A stretch of 64,000 nt of DNA from Aphanomyces cochlioides (lineage: Eukaryota > Oomycota > Saprolegniomycetes > Saprolegniales > Verrucalvaceae): contig JAHQRK010000002.1 of NCBI GenBank assembly GCA_019828595.1, positions 3,534,001-3,598,000 on the forward strand, read 5' to 3'. This document shows, one piece after another, positions 44,124 through 53,700 of this stretch (within the stretch, counting starts at the first letter, position 1; each line of letters begins with the position of its first letter). Below the pieces are notes generated by a model that did not search any database, was not told the DNA's origin, and worked only from the letters and a program-made list of their open reading frames with translations. Made by a program: the position numbers and the translations under genes.

Positions 44124-47100
44124 TTAGAGTTGATCGTCCTCCAAATCGAGGGGATCAATTTCGTCGGCGTTCATGGAGTGGTGAGCTTTGCTGCAGAGCT
44201 CGTCGATGTGGTAATTGTTGGTGATGCTTTTGAGCATCGAGATGGCCGACAAGACGGGAGCCGGCAAAGTGAACTTCTCGAGATTGTCGCTGAAGTTTTC
44301 GATCAAAGCAAACAGCGACCAGTCCGTCAAGCAGTTGGTGTCAGGCAATCTTGTTGCTTCTTGGTTCAATAGAACAGTCAGTGCCTCCGAGTTTGTGTAG
44401 AGGTCTGGGGCCCGATTTGAGAGGAATAAGTCAATCGTAGCAAGTGCAAAGAGGATGCGCTTGATCTCTGGTATGTCCGTGGTCAATTCTTCCAAGATTT
44501 CTGACAGGTGAATCTTGTATTGAGCCATGAAGTTGACGTGATGTTTGTAGTTGTGAGGCTTGCCTTGAGCTTTTAACAAAGCCATCTTGCGCTCAATAGT
44601 CTTGGTTGCAACAAGTGACTGAAACAAACTGGGGTCTTCATCTTGTGCGTACATAGCATGTGCAACGAGCTGAGGATCATCTCGCAAAATGCGTTGACAT
44701 TCGGTGATACTGCCTTCGACTTTCTTATCTCGAATGATCTTCTTCGCCAATTCGAGGTGGGCTGCAGCAGACTTGTTAAGTCGTTGTTTCTTCGCTTTGC
44801 CTTTGGTCTTTTTCGGGCGTGGCGCACTTGAATCTTCCAATACAATTCGAGGCACTGCAAAGTCTTCAAACGAGAGTTCCACGTCGTCTTCTTCGAGGAT
44901 ATGAAAACGGTTGGATGTCGGCAGGGGATCCAAACGTGGGGACGAAGGCAAAGTACGTTTTGGAGCTGGTCCAGACCGGTAGCCCGTTACCAATTGAAGG
45001 TCCAGCGAGTTCTTGGGCTGCTCACTTGGTGGAGCAAGAGCGGGCGATTCGTTGGTAGACATTTCCACATCTTCTTGTTGTTTGTCTTGTCCATTGTTGT
45101 TAGGGGGATCGCTGTCACCAGACATATCGACATCAGAGCCATGAGAAGGAGCTGTTGGCTGTGGTTGTTCATCTTGACCATCTCCATATGCCTCAGTTGA
45201 GTCGGCCTCGCCTTCCGCATTTGTTCCAGGGTCTTGATCATGATCGTCTCCATCATGTTCAGGTTCTTTTTCTCCTGACGGAGGAGATTTTGCCGCTGCC
45301 TTGGCCGCTTTTGCCTTCGCTTTTTCAGCCTTGGCCTCTGCACGTCGTGAAACAATCGACGGAGGCAATGTCTTGTTCAGAGCAGCGATCTTGTGCTGAA
45401 ACACGACGACAAAAGGCTGACCCGACGGATCCGTAATGGTGATTTCGCGTAGTGCGTCGCCGGATTTTGGCACCAGCACTGCAGGAGGCGCAGACGACTT
45501 GAAAATGACTCTCAAATGCGGCGACTTGATGTTCTGACCAGCAGTAGGGTTGAATGCTGCTATCACTGACTTGGTCAATGCAGCCATTTTCTTGACAATC
45601 GCCTTGGCCATCGAAGGGTGACTGACCTTGTTGAACGTAACGTAGTAGTTGTTGCCATAACGCGAGTACTTGGGAACCAGGAAGTCTTTGCCACCAAGTC
45701 GAAACGTTGTGCCTCCCATTTCCACGCACGTAGACAAGTTGTAACTTGAGATCACAATGGTCTGTGGGTTCTTCTTGTGGATCAAAATGTTCGGAAATTT
45801 GGAGCCCCATAACGAACCAGGATTTTCCTTGACAAATTGATCGCAGATGACTTTTTCGGACCAGTCCTTGTAGCCTTCGCCCAACTTGACTGTGAGCTCG
45901 TACACTTGGGACTGGGGAGTGAGCAAAATGTTTTCAATGAAGGCGTCCATGTCACCAGAGTCTTTGTAGAATGCGTCCGCCATGGCCTCGCATCGCGCAA
46001 TATCGTCATCGGCAACAGCATGAGCACCAGTGTTGCGGTGTTTTGCGCCTTTGGGAGCATTGCCTTGCTTGGAATCTTTCTTGGACGAAGCTGAATCCTT
46101 GCCGGGAGCCTTTTGCGTCCATGGATTTGCCTTTTCAGCGTTTTGTTGCTCTTGATCGCCTTGTATTTTGTCTGCCGCGGAAGGAGGGTCAACAGCGCCA
46201 TTTCCTTGAGCAACGGATTTGTCGACAATGTCTTGATTTGACTGGTCATTGTCTTTGTTTGTCGATTGTTCCTCTTGAATAACTTCTCCAGAAGTATCAC
46301 ACGGCTTCGCTTGGCCGTTAATGTCGCCTGACCCATCAACCTCAGAGTGAATTTGAGTATTTCCCTCGTCGGTTAAGGCTTCGGTTTCAGTAGAATCCTT
46401 CCCCTCGGCGTCTCCAGAGACCATATCCACGTCCTCTTGAGATTGTTCTTCTTCCTCTCCCGTTCTAGGAGGCTCAGCACAGGGGGCGACGCGGTTGGTG
46501 GCTGCTGGCTCAGTCCCATTGGTCACGAGAAAGGCCGGGGCCAGACCCCCAGTGACAGGGGTAGAAGGGGAATCCATGCCATCCCCGCAGCACGGTGACT
46601 GGGGTACACCATTGCTCCGGCGAGAACCCAAATCGGGATACCGCCCCCGCCCCTCCGAAGAGGCCCCTGGGGGGAAGTAGACAGAACCGCAGGGTGTGCC
46701 CATAGGGGGGGCCCTCGTAGCCTCTAGGGCTGGCATGGACCCCGTTTTCTCGCCGCCTTCACTGGGGATCGACTCCAATTGGAGTCCAGGGAAGCAGCCA
46801 CCACAGGCACAAGGCCCCAGTGGTTCGCCCTCCTGAGTGAGGGCTTCGCTAGACAAGTTAACGACAGTGGTCTGGGGGTCAACCACTGACCCACTGAGGT
46901 TGACCCCCCCTGGAACTCCGGCGAGTGGAGCACCAGGTGAAGCGCTGGTGGAGCGAGACGCAGATTGGTCTCCAGAGACGCTGTTGGGGTCGAACTCGAC
47001 CTCCACTTCGGCCCTAGGGTTAGGTGTAGAGACATTACTCACACCACTTCCGCCATCCTGATTGGACGACGAAAGTGGGTGAGGTGATACAATACCTGGA

Positions 47101-47162
47101 ATGATGGTGACTCCGTGAGTGTTGGTCTCACGGAGCTCGGAACAGCTGTTGGCGTTGGACAT
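44124..47162 (-). CDS. ORF1 protein of copy J, intact (1012 residues)
   Basis: Open from the ATG at 47160-47162 to the TAA at 44124-44126. The structured domain begins at residue 421 (Tyr-Glu-Leu-Thr-Val) and ends near Ser-Arg-Arg at about 605. The Lys/Ala stretch follows at 607-625, the basic patch near 783-792, and the helical C-terminus to 1012. The N-terminal 260 residues include GPCACGGCFPG and a second cysteine group CCGDGMDSP, but no CX2CX4HX4C knuckle. It lies directly upstream of ORF2 in the same frame, separated by UAA and 26 sense codons. RNA binding is inferred from LINE biology. I do not recognise a characterised relative by sequence. Confidence 0.9.
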   Translation of the reverse strand: MSNANSCSELRETNTHGVTIIPGIVSPHPLSSSNQDGGSGVSNVSTPNPRAEVEVEFDPNSVSGDQSASRSTSASPGAPLAGVPGGVNLSGSVVDPQTTVVNLSSEALTQEGEPLGPCACGGCFPGLQLESIPSEGGEKTGSMPALEATRAPPMGTPCGSVYFPPGASSEGRGRYPDLGSRRSNGVPQSPCCGDGMDSPSTPVTGGLAPAFLVTNGTEPAATNRVAPCAEPPRTGEEEEQSQEDVDMVSGDAEGKDSTETEALTDEGNTQIHSEVDGSGDINGQAKPCDTSGEVIQEEQSTNKDNDQSNQDIVDKSVAQGNGAVDPPSAADKIQGDQEQQNAEKANPWTQKAPGKDSASSKKDSKQGNAPKGAKHRNTGAHAVADDDIARCEAMADAFYKDSGDMDAFIENILLTPQSQVYELTVKLGEGYKDWSEKVICDQFVKENPGSLWGSKFPNILIHKKNPQTIVISSYNLSTCVEMGGTTFRLGGKDFLVPKYSRYGNNYYVTFNKVSHPSMAKAIVKKMAALTKSVIAAFNPTAGQNIKSPHLRVIFKSSAPPAVLVPKSGDALREITITDPSGQPFVVVFQHKIAALNKTLPPSIVSRRAEAKAEKAKAKAAKAAAKSPPSGEKEPEHDGDDHDQDPGTNAEGEADSTEAYGDGQDEQPQPTAPSHGSDVDMSGDSDPPNNNGQDKQQEDVEMSTNESPALAPPSEQPKNSLDLQLVTGYRSGPAPKRTLPSSPRLDPLPTSNRFHILEEDDVELSFEDFAVPRIVLEDSSAPRPKKTKGKAKKQRLNKSAAAHLELAKKIIRDKKVEGSITECQRILRDDPQLVAHAMYAQDEDPSLFQSLVATKTIERKMALLKAQGKPHNYKHHVNFMAQYKIHLSEILEELTTDIPEIKRILFALATIDLFLSNRAPDLYTNSEALTVLLNQEATRLPDTNCLTDWSLFALIENFSDNLEKFTLPAPVLSAISMLKSITNNYHIDELCSKAHHSMNADEIDPLDLEDDQL

Positions 47163-47224
47163 TTTGAGCGCGGCGGCACTTGATAACTTCTTGACTTGAG
47201 GGGTACGAGGCAAATTCGGAAGTC

Positions 47225-47238
47225 GGAGAAGCCATTGG
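47225..47238. repeat. Right TSD of copy J
   Basis: Exact partner of 39830-39843. Confidence 0.95.
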
Positions 47239-47311
47239 TGTTGAGGGAGATGATTTGTGGGTCCCAGTCCACGAGTTCAGTTGGGACATCGGAGAAGTTG
47301 TTGTCACTCAT
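47239..47311 (-). pseudogene. ORF2 start of copy I, separated by J
   Basis: The ATG at 47309-47311 (Met-Ser-Asp-Asn-Asn) and the following 24 codons up to the J insertion point. The remainder is at 35859-39843. Confidence 0.85.
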
Positions 47312-47389
47312 CACGAGTACAGATGAAAATGAGTAGAATGGAGGGGTCAGAGGGGAGGTTGAAATGGATTGAAGCAGGGGATAGAAGCC

Positions 47390-47904
47390 TTAGAGTTGAT
47401 CGTCCTCCAAATCGAGGGGATCAATTTCGTCGGCGTTCATGGAGTGGTGAGCTTTGCTGCAGAGCTCGTCGATGTGGTAATTGTTGGTGATGCTTTTGAG
47501 CATCGAGATGGCCGACAAGACGGGAGCCGGCAAAGTGAACTTCTCGAGATTGTCGCTGAAGTTTTCGATCAAAGCAAACAGCGACCAGTCCGTCAAGCAG
47601 TTGGTGTCAGGCAATCTTGTTGCTTCTTGGTTGAATAGAACAGTCAGTGCCTCCGAGTTTGTGTAGAGGTCTGGGGCCCGATTTGAGAGGAATAAGTCAA
47701 TCGTAGCAAGTGCAAAGAGGATGCGCTTGATCTCTGGTATGTCCGTGGTCAATTCTTCCAAGATTTCTGACAGGTGAATCTTGTATTGAGCCATGAAGTT
47801 GACGTGATGTTTGTAGTTGTGAGGCTTGCCTTGAGCTTTTAACAAAGCCATCTTGCGCTCAATAGTCTTGGTTGCAACAAGTGACTGAAACAAACTGAGG
47901 TCTT
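47390..47904 (-). pseudogene. ORF1 protein of copy I, C-terminal 170 residues
   Basis: A 5'-truncated remnant that starts in Asp-Leu-Ser-Leu-Phe-Gln and runs open to the TAA at 47390-47392. It has no start codon of its own and is the natural end product of incomplete reverse transcription. Confidence 0.88.
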
Positions 47905-47919
47905 GGTGGATGTCAATGG
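47905..47919. repeat. Right TSD of copy I
   Basis: Exact partner of 35699-35713. Host gene H resumes after it. Confidence 0.93.
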
Positions 47920-50490
47920 AAATGTTGTCTCCAATCAACAAGGCATGTCTGACGTCCTGGTCGAATACTACAAGGACTTGTTTGCAGCTCCCGAGGTGCA
48001 GCGATCTGGAGACGAAGTGTCGTCATTTCTGACCCCATTGACTCGACACAAGCAACTGCCAGAGCAAGCCCAGAAAGAGCTGTCGGCTCCCTTGCGCGCC
48101 AACGAGTTCTATCATGCTATTCGACACAGCAGTTCGAACTCAGCGCCAGGTCCCAACGCTCTGCCATTCGAAGTCCTCAAACTTGCACCTCACAAGTGGT
48201 CGTTGGTATTGGAGCTGCTATTCACACACCAGCTCCATTCTCACCCTCGCTTGACTCCCATGCAACTTGTCAGTACGCTGGTGTTGCTGCACAAGAAAGG
48301 CCCCAAGTCACAGGCCAAGAACTATCGGCCCATTAGCCTACTCAACACGGATGTGAAAATCCTGACGAGTATTCTGGCTTATCGACTCCAGCGCCACATT
48401 CGACACATCATCCACCCGGACCAGCAAGGCTTTATCCGTCGAAGCAATATCCAAACCAATATTGCACGACTGGATGACATGCTGCACCACATCAAACTAC
48501 ACAGTCCGTCCTCGATGGTGGCACTGCTTGACTTTGAGAAAGCTTTTGATCGCGTGGACCACGCGTACTTGCTCCGCGTCCTCCGTCACTATGGCTTTCC
48601 CGAAACCTTTGTTGACATGGTTCGCGTACTGTACTCGGGCCGCAAGTCTCGCATCTTGGTGAACGGCTTCTTGTCCAAGCCAGTTCACATCTCACGCGGT
48701 GTGTTGCAAGGTGATCCACTGTCGCCACTTCTGTTTGTGATCGCTTTGGAACCGATGTGCCAACTCCTACGGCAACACTCCAACTATGGCATCAAGTGTG
48801 GGGATCGCTACCACACTGGGAGTTACTTTGCCGACGACTCGCAACTCTATGCTGCAAATGAGACGTGCCTCCACCGGCAGCTTGCATTGGTTCAAACCTT
48901 TTGCGACAAGTCGGGTTTCCGACTCAACGTAGACAAGACCCAAATTCTGACCTACAGCCAGTTGAATGGGAACCTTGCCTCACTACAAGTTACTTCCGAC
49001 AGTCCCGTGAAGGCTCTTGGTATCTTGGTTGCGCCCAATCTTTCTCCATTGGCACGTTTCAATTACGTGTTTGAGAAGTTTGTGGCTCGCTTGTCTTTGT
49101 GGCTCTACAAGGCTCGAACCATGGCCGGAAAAGTCACTATCCTGCACAGCATATGTCTGCCTGTGTTATGGTACCAACTGGCTTTTGTCCCTGCCGACAA
49201 AGACCTGGCCAAAAAGATCGACAAGGCCATGCTTCAATTTATGCATGGTGAAGAAATCAACCCATCCTCCTCTGTCCATGGCCTCCGTTTGATCAAAAAG
49301 GAGATCCTATTCATGCCGAAGAAGTCCGGTGGCTTAGGCCTGCACCATGCACTTGCTTTATGGCAACAACACAACCGCTCTGTCATGATCAGATGCATTC
49401 AAGCCATCACCACCCCACCCCGCAAGTCTGCCATGTCCGCCTGGATTACGCCGGGCTATACTCTCCTCGAGAAGGCTTTTCATCCATGGGGTTCCCCCGA
49501 GATCTCCTCTTGGCAAATGGCTCTTCTGCATTCATCAGACAACTGTACAAGAATCCCAATATCACTTCAATGTGGAAAGCCTTATTGAGTAGCTGGTTTG
49601 AATCCCGCTGGACTCCGTACGGCTGTCCAAATCACATCTCATCTTTGGATGTTCCCCTTTGGCACAACTCGTATCTGCCTGGACTCGAAGACCAATACGA
49701 TCAGTGCTCTACATCGACGCAAGACCAAGCCAATGTATTGGCTTCGCTTCACATCACGAAGTTGTCGCATTTGTTGACTCCGTGTCAGCGAGTTTGGCCA
49801 GCTTCGATCTTGTTCGACAAAATCAACCGTGCCTGCCGCCAAGCCAATTTTGTCCCTCCAACGAAACAATGGATCTCAATCTTGGTGACCAAGTTATCAC
49901 GATTGTTTGAGATTGTTTCTGAAGAGGATGCTCCCGTGTTCCACTTGCCGACGCCAAGCTCTGAATGGATGGAATGGCACTGGATGATACACCCTGACTC
50001 GAGTCCGATCTTGTTGGCGCTTGCGACTTCGAAATCGGCTAAGATCAGAGCTTCTCCAGCTGTCAGCTCGTCCATTCTTCCTACCAAGCATCTCAACCTG
50101 CCATCCAACTTTTACGAAGACCCCAAGCGCCTTACCCAACTTGCCGCCTTCCTCCAACCCGACCACATTCTCCCTCGATATGGAGAGTTCATTTTCAAGA
50201 CCCTTCTCCGCGCCAACGCCATGCAATATCTGTTTCAGTACCAAGACCCCAAGCCGACGTGTGTCTTCTGTCGTGTCAATGAGACGTACGAGCATTTCCT
50301 GTTCTCTTGTGGATATGGTCAATCTGTTTGGTATTTCTTCAAGACGATCCAGCGACTGCTCGAGTGTTCCTTTCCGTCGACTTGTCTGGAAATGTTCTAC
50401 GAGACGCCCAAGCCGTCCGATGGATACTACATCCGTGGCTATCTGAAGATCTGGCCGATTGTCCGAGCCTGCGTGTATTATCAAATATGG
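47920..50490 (+). pseudogene. ORF2 protein of copy H, fragment 2 (RT and C-terminal part)
   Basis: Covers about residues 422-1279: RT motif A LDFEKAFD, motif B GVLQGDPLSP, FADD, thumb, and the zinc motif CX2CX7HX4C near 50266-50316. The C run at 49494-49498 has 5 instead of 6 bases and shifts the frame about 530 codons into the fragment; the same lesion is seen in C and D. The fragment ends at the 3' terminus of K (50491), and the last 73 codons are at 59118-59336. Confidence 0.9.
50475..50490. repeat. Left TSD of copy K
   Basis: GTATTATCAAATATGG, 16 bp, is repeated exactly at 59102-59117. Confidence 0.95.
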
Positions 50491-50559
50491 TTAAATGAGT
50501 TGTATTAACCTTATTTTTGAGCAAAGGCCCTAATGACTTACTAATTTGCCTCGTACTGT

Positions 50560-50574
50560 ATAAATAGAACTTGG
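50560..50574. repeat. Left TSD of copy L
   Basis: ATAAATAGAACTTGG, 15 bp, is repeated at 57953-57967. Two further bases (GT) match because the element 5' end also finishes in GT on this strand. Confidence 0.94.
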
Positions 50575-50719
50575 TTAAATGAGTTGTATTAACCTTATTT
50601 TTGAGCAAAGGCCCTAATGACTTACTAATTTGCCTCGTACTGTATAAATAGAACTTGGAAAACAGAATATGGCAAAGTGGTCATTGAACAGGAGATGAAG
50701 TGGTGAGCCGTCAGCTCAC
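50575..50719 (-). promoter_or_regulatory. 3' UTR of copy L
   Basis: 145 nt. The hairpin after the stop pairs 50703-50708 with 50714-50719 (GTGAGC/GCTCAC, 5-nt loop). The inverted-repeat arm 50620-50640 matches the 5' terminus 57932-57952 at 19 of 21 positions. On the antisense strand TATAAATAG lies just beyond that arm. Confidence 0.8.
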
Positions 50720-53700
50720 TCATGAAACGACACTGTCAGGAATGGCGTGTTGACGTAACCAGGGGTCCGAAGATAGATGCTTGAGCACATTGAATACCTT
50801 GGTGTATCCCTTCTTGAGAGGGAGATCAACCAGGAGCTGTTGTAGATGTAGCTTGATCAAAGAGGCAGCATGAATGGCAACTTCCATCGGACTCTTCGCT
50901 GTGAGGTCGGGTCGAAAGGTGCGATCGGCACGTTGGAGCCATATTTGATAATACACGCAGGCTCGGACAATCGGCCAGATCTTCAGATAGCCACGGATGT
51001 AGTATCCATCGGACGGCTTGGGCGTCTCGTAGAACATTTCCAGACACGTGGACGGAAAGGAACACTCGAGCAGTCGCTGGATTGTCTTGAAGAAATACCA
51101 AACAGATTGACCATATCCACAAGAGAACAGGAAATGCTCGTACGTCTCATTGACACGACAGAAGACACACGTCGGCTTGGGGTCTTGGTACTGAAACAGA
51201 TATTGCATGGCGTTGGCGCGGAGAAGGGTCTTGAAAATGAACTCTCCATATCGAGGGAGAATGTGGTCGGGTTGGAGGAAGGCGGCAAGTTGGGTAAGGC
51301 GCTTGGGGTCTTCGTAAAAGTTGGATGGCAGGTTGAGATGCTTGGTAGGAAGAATGGACGAGCTGACAGCTGGAGAAGCTCTGATCTTAGCCGATTTCGA
51401 AGTCGCAAGCGCCAACAAGATCGGACTCGAGTCAGGGTGAATTATCCAGTGCCATTCCATCCATTCAGAGCTTGGCGTCGGCAAGTGGAACACGGGAGCA
51501 TCCTCTTCAGAAACAATCTCAAACAATCGTGATAACTTGGTCACCAAGATTGAGATCCATTGTTTCGTTGGAGGGACAAAATTGGCTTGGCGGCAGGCAC
51601 GGTTGATTTTGTCGAACAAGATCGAAGCTGGCCAAACTCGCTGACACGGAGTCAACAAATGCGACAACTTCGTGATGTGAAGCGAAGCCAATACATTGGC
51701 TTGGTCTTGCGTCGATGTAGAGCACTGATCGTATAGGTCTTCGAGTCCAGGCAGATACGAGTTGTGCCAAAGGGGAACATCCAAAGATGAGATGTGATTT
51801 GGACAGCCGTACGGAGTCCAGCGGGATTCAAACCAGCTACTCAATAAGGCTTTCCACATTGGAGTGATATTGGGATTCTTGTACAGTCGTCTGATGAATG
51901 CAGAAGAGCCATTTGCCAAGAGGAGATCTCGGGGGGAACCCCATGGATGAAAAGCCTTCTCGAGGAGAGTATAGCCCGGCGTAATCCAGGCGGACATGGC
52001 AGACTTGCGGGGTGGGGTGGTGATGGCTTGAATGCATCTGATCATGACAGAGCGGTTGTGTTGTTGCCATAAAGCAAGTGCATGGTGCAGGCCTAAGCCA
52101 CCGGACTTCTTCGGCATGAATAGGATCTCCTTTTTGATCAAACGGAGGCCATGGACAGAGGAGGATGGGTTGATTTCTTCACCATGCATAAATTGAAGCA
52201 TGGCCTTGTCGATCTTTTTGGCCAGGTCTTTGTCGGCAGGGACAAAAGCCAGTTGGTACCATAACACAGGCAGACATATGCTGTGCAGGATAGTGACTTT
52301 TCCGGCCATGGTTCGAGCCTTGTAGAGCCACAAAGACAAGCGAGCCACAAACTTCTCAAACACGTAATTGAAACGTGCCAATGGAGAAAGATTGGGCGCA
52401 ACCAAGATACCAAGAGCCTTCACGGGACTGTCGGAAGTAACTTGTAGTGAGGCAAGGTTCCCATTCAACTGGCTGTAGGTCAGAATTTGGGTCTTGTCTA
52501 CGTTGAGTCGGAAACCAGACTTGTCGCAAAAGGTTTGAACCAATGCAAGCTGCCGGTGGAGGCACGTCTCATTTGCAGCATAGAGTTGCGAGTCGTCGGC
52601 AAAGTAACTCCCAGTGTGGTAGCGATCCCCACACTTGATGCCATAGTTGGAGTGTTGCCGTAGGAGTTGGCACATCGGTTCCAAAGCGATCACAAACAGA
52701 AGTGGCGACAGTGGATCACCTTGCAACACACCGCGTGAGATGTGAACTGGCTTGGACAAGAAGCCGTTCACCAAGATGCGAGACTTGCGGCCCGAGTACA
52801 GTACGCGAACCATGTCAACAAAGGTTTCGGGAAAGCCATAGTGACGGAGGACGCGGAGCAAGTACGCGTGGTCCACGCGATCAAAAGCTTTCTCAAAGTC
52901 AAGCAGTGCCACCATCGAGGACGGACTGTGTAGTTTGATGTGGTGCAGCATGTCATCCAGTCGTGCAATATTGGTTTGGATATTGCTTCGACGGATAAAG
53001 CCTTGCTGGTCCGGGTGGATGATGTGTCGAATGTGGCGCTGGAGTCGATAAGCCAGAATACTCGTCAGGATTTTCACATCCGTGTTGAGTAGGCTAATGG
53101 GCCGATAGTTCTTGGCCTGTGACTTGGGGCCTTTCTTGTGCAGCAACACCAGCGTACTGACAAGTTGCATGGGAGTCAAGCGAGGGTGAGAATGGAGCTG
53201 GTGTGTGAATAGCAGCTCCAATACCAACGACCACTTGTGAGGTGCAAGTTTGAGGACTTCGAATGGCAGAGCGTTGGGACCTGGCGCTGAGTTCGAACTG
53301 CTGTGTCGAATAGCATGATAGAACTCGTTGGCGCACAAGGGAGCCGACAGCTCTTTCTGGGCTTGCTCTGGCAGTTGCTTGTGTCGAGTCAATGGGGTCA
53401 GAAATGACGACACTTCGTCTCCAGATCGCTGCACCTCGGGAGCTGCAAACAAGTCCTTGTAGTATTCGACCAGGACGTCAGACATGCCTTGTTGATTGGA
53501 GACAACATTTCCATTGACATCCACCAACTCTTTGAAGACTGTCTTCTTCAAGGGGGTAGGGACAGGGGACATGAAGTGGAACTTGGACGAGCGCTCTGCT
53601 TTGTACAAGTGAAGTTGGAACGCCTGGTCTTGACGAAACTGCTTGTCTCGATCTTGCAGCTCGTGAATTTGCTTTTGAAGGTCTCGCACTCGATCCACCA

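Larger units (their letters stand above)
39844..47223 (-). mobile_element. LINE copy J, full length (7380 bp), youngest level
   Basis: Both ends are complete and a perfect 14-bp TSD flanks the copy. It lies in ORF2 of I in the same orientation, at nesting depth four (B, H, I, J). One untemplated base, C at 47224 (G in sense), lies between the 5' end and the TSD, as in copy C. ORF1 is intact; ORF2 has one homopolymer deletion. Confidence 0.97.
35714..47904 (-). mobile_element. LINE copy I, 5'-truncated, split by copy J
   Basis: Pieces 35714-39843 and 47225-47904 make about 4.8 kb. The 3' end is complete. The 5' end stops inside ORF1 (about residue 842) with 2 bases of microhomology to the target. 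A perfect 15-bp TSD flanks it. It lies in ORF2 of H in the opposite orientation and carries J in its own ORF2. Confidence 0.95.

Noticed and set aside
50555..50575. TATAAATAG as a TATA box
   Set aside because: It lies on the antisense strand, downstream of the initiator-like inverted-repeat arm rather than upstream of it, and it is also part of a target site. No support for promoter function.
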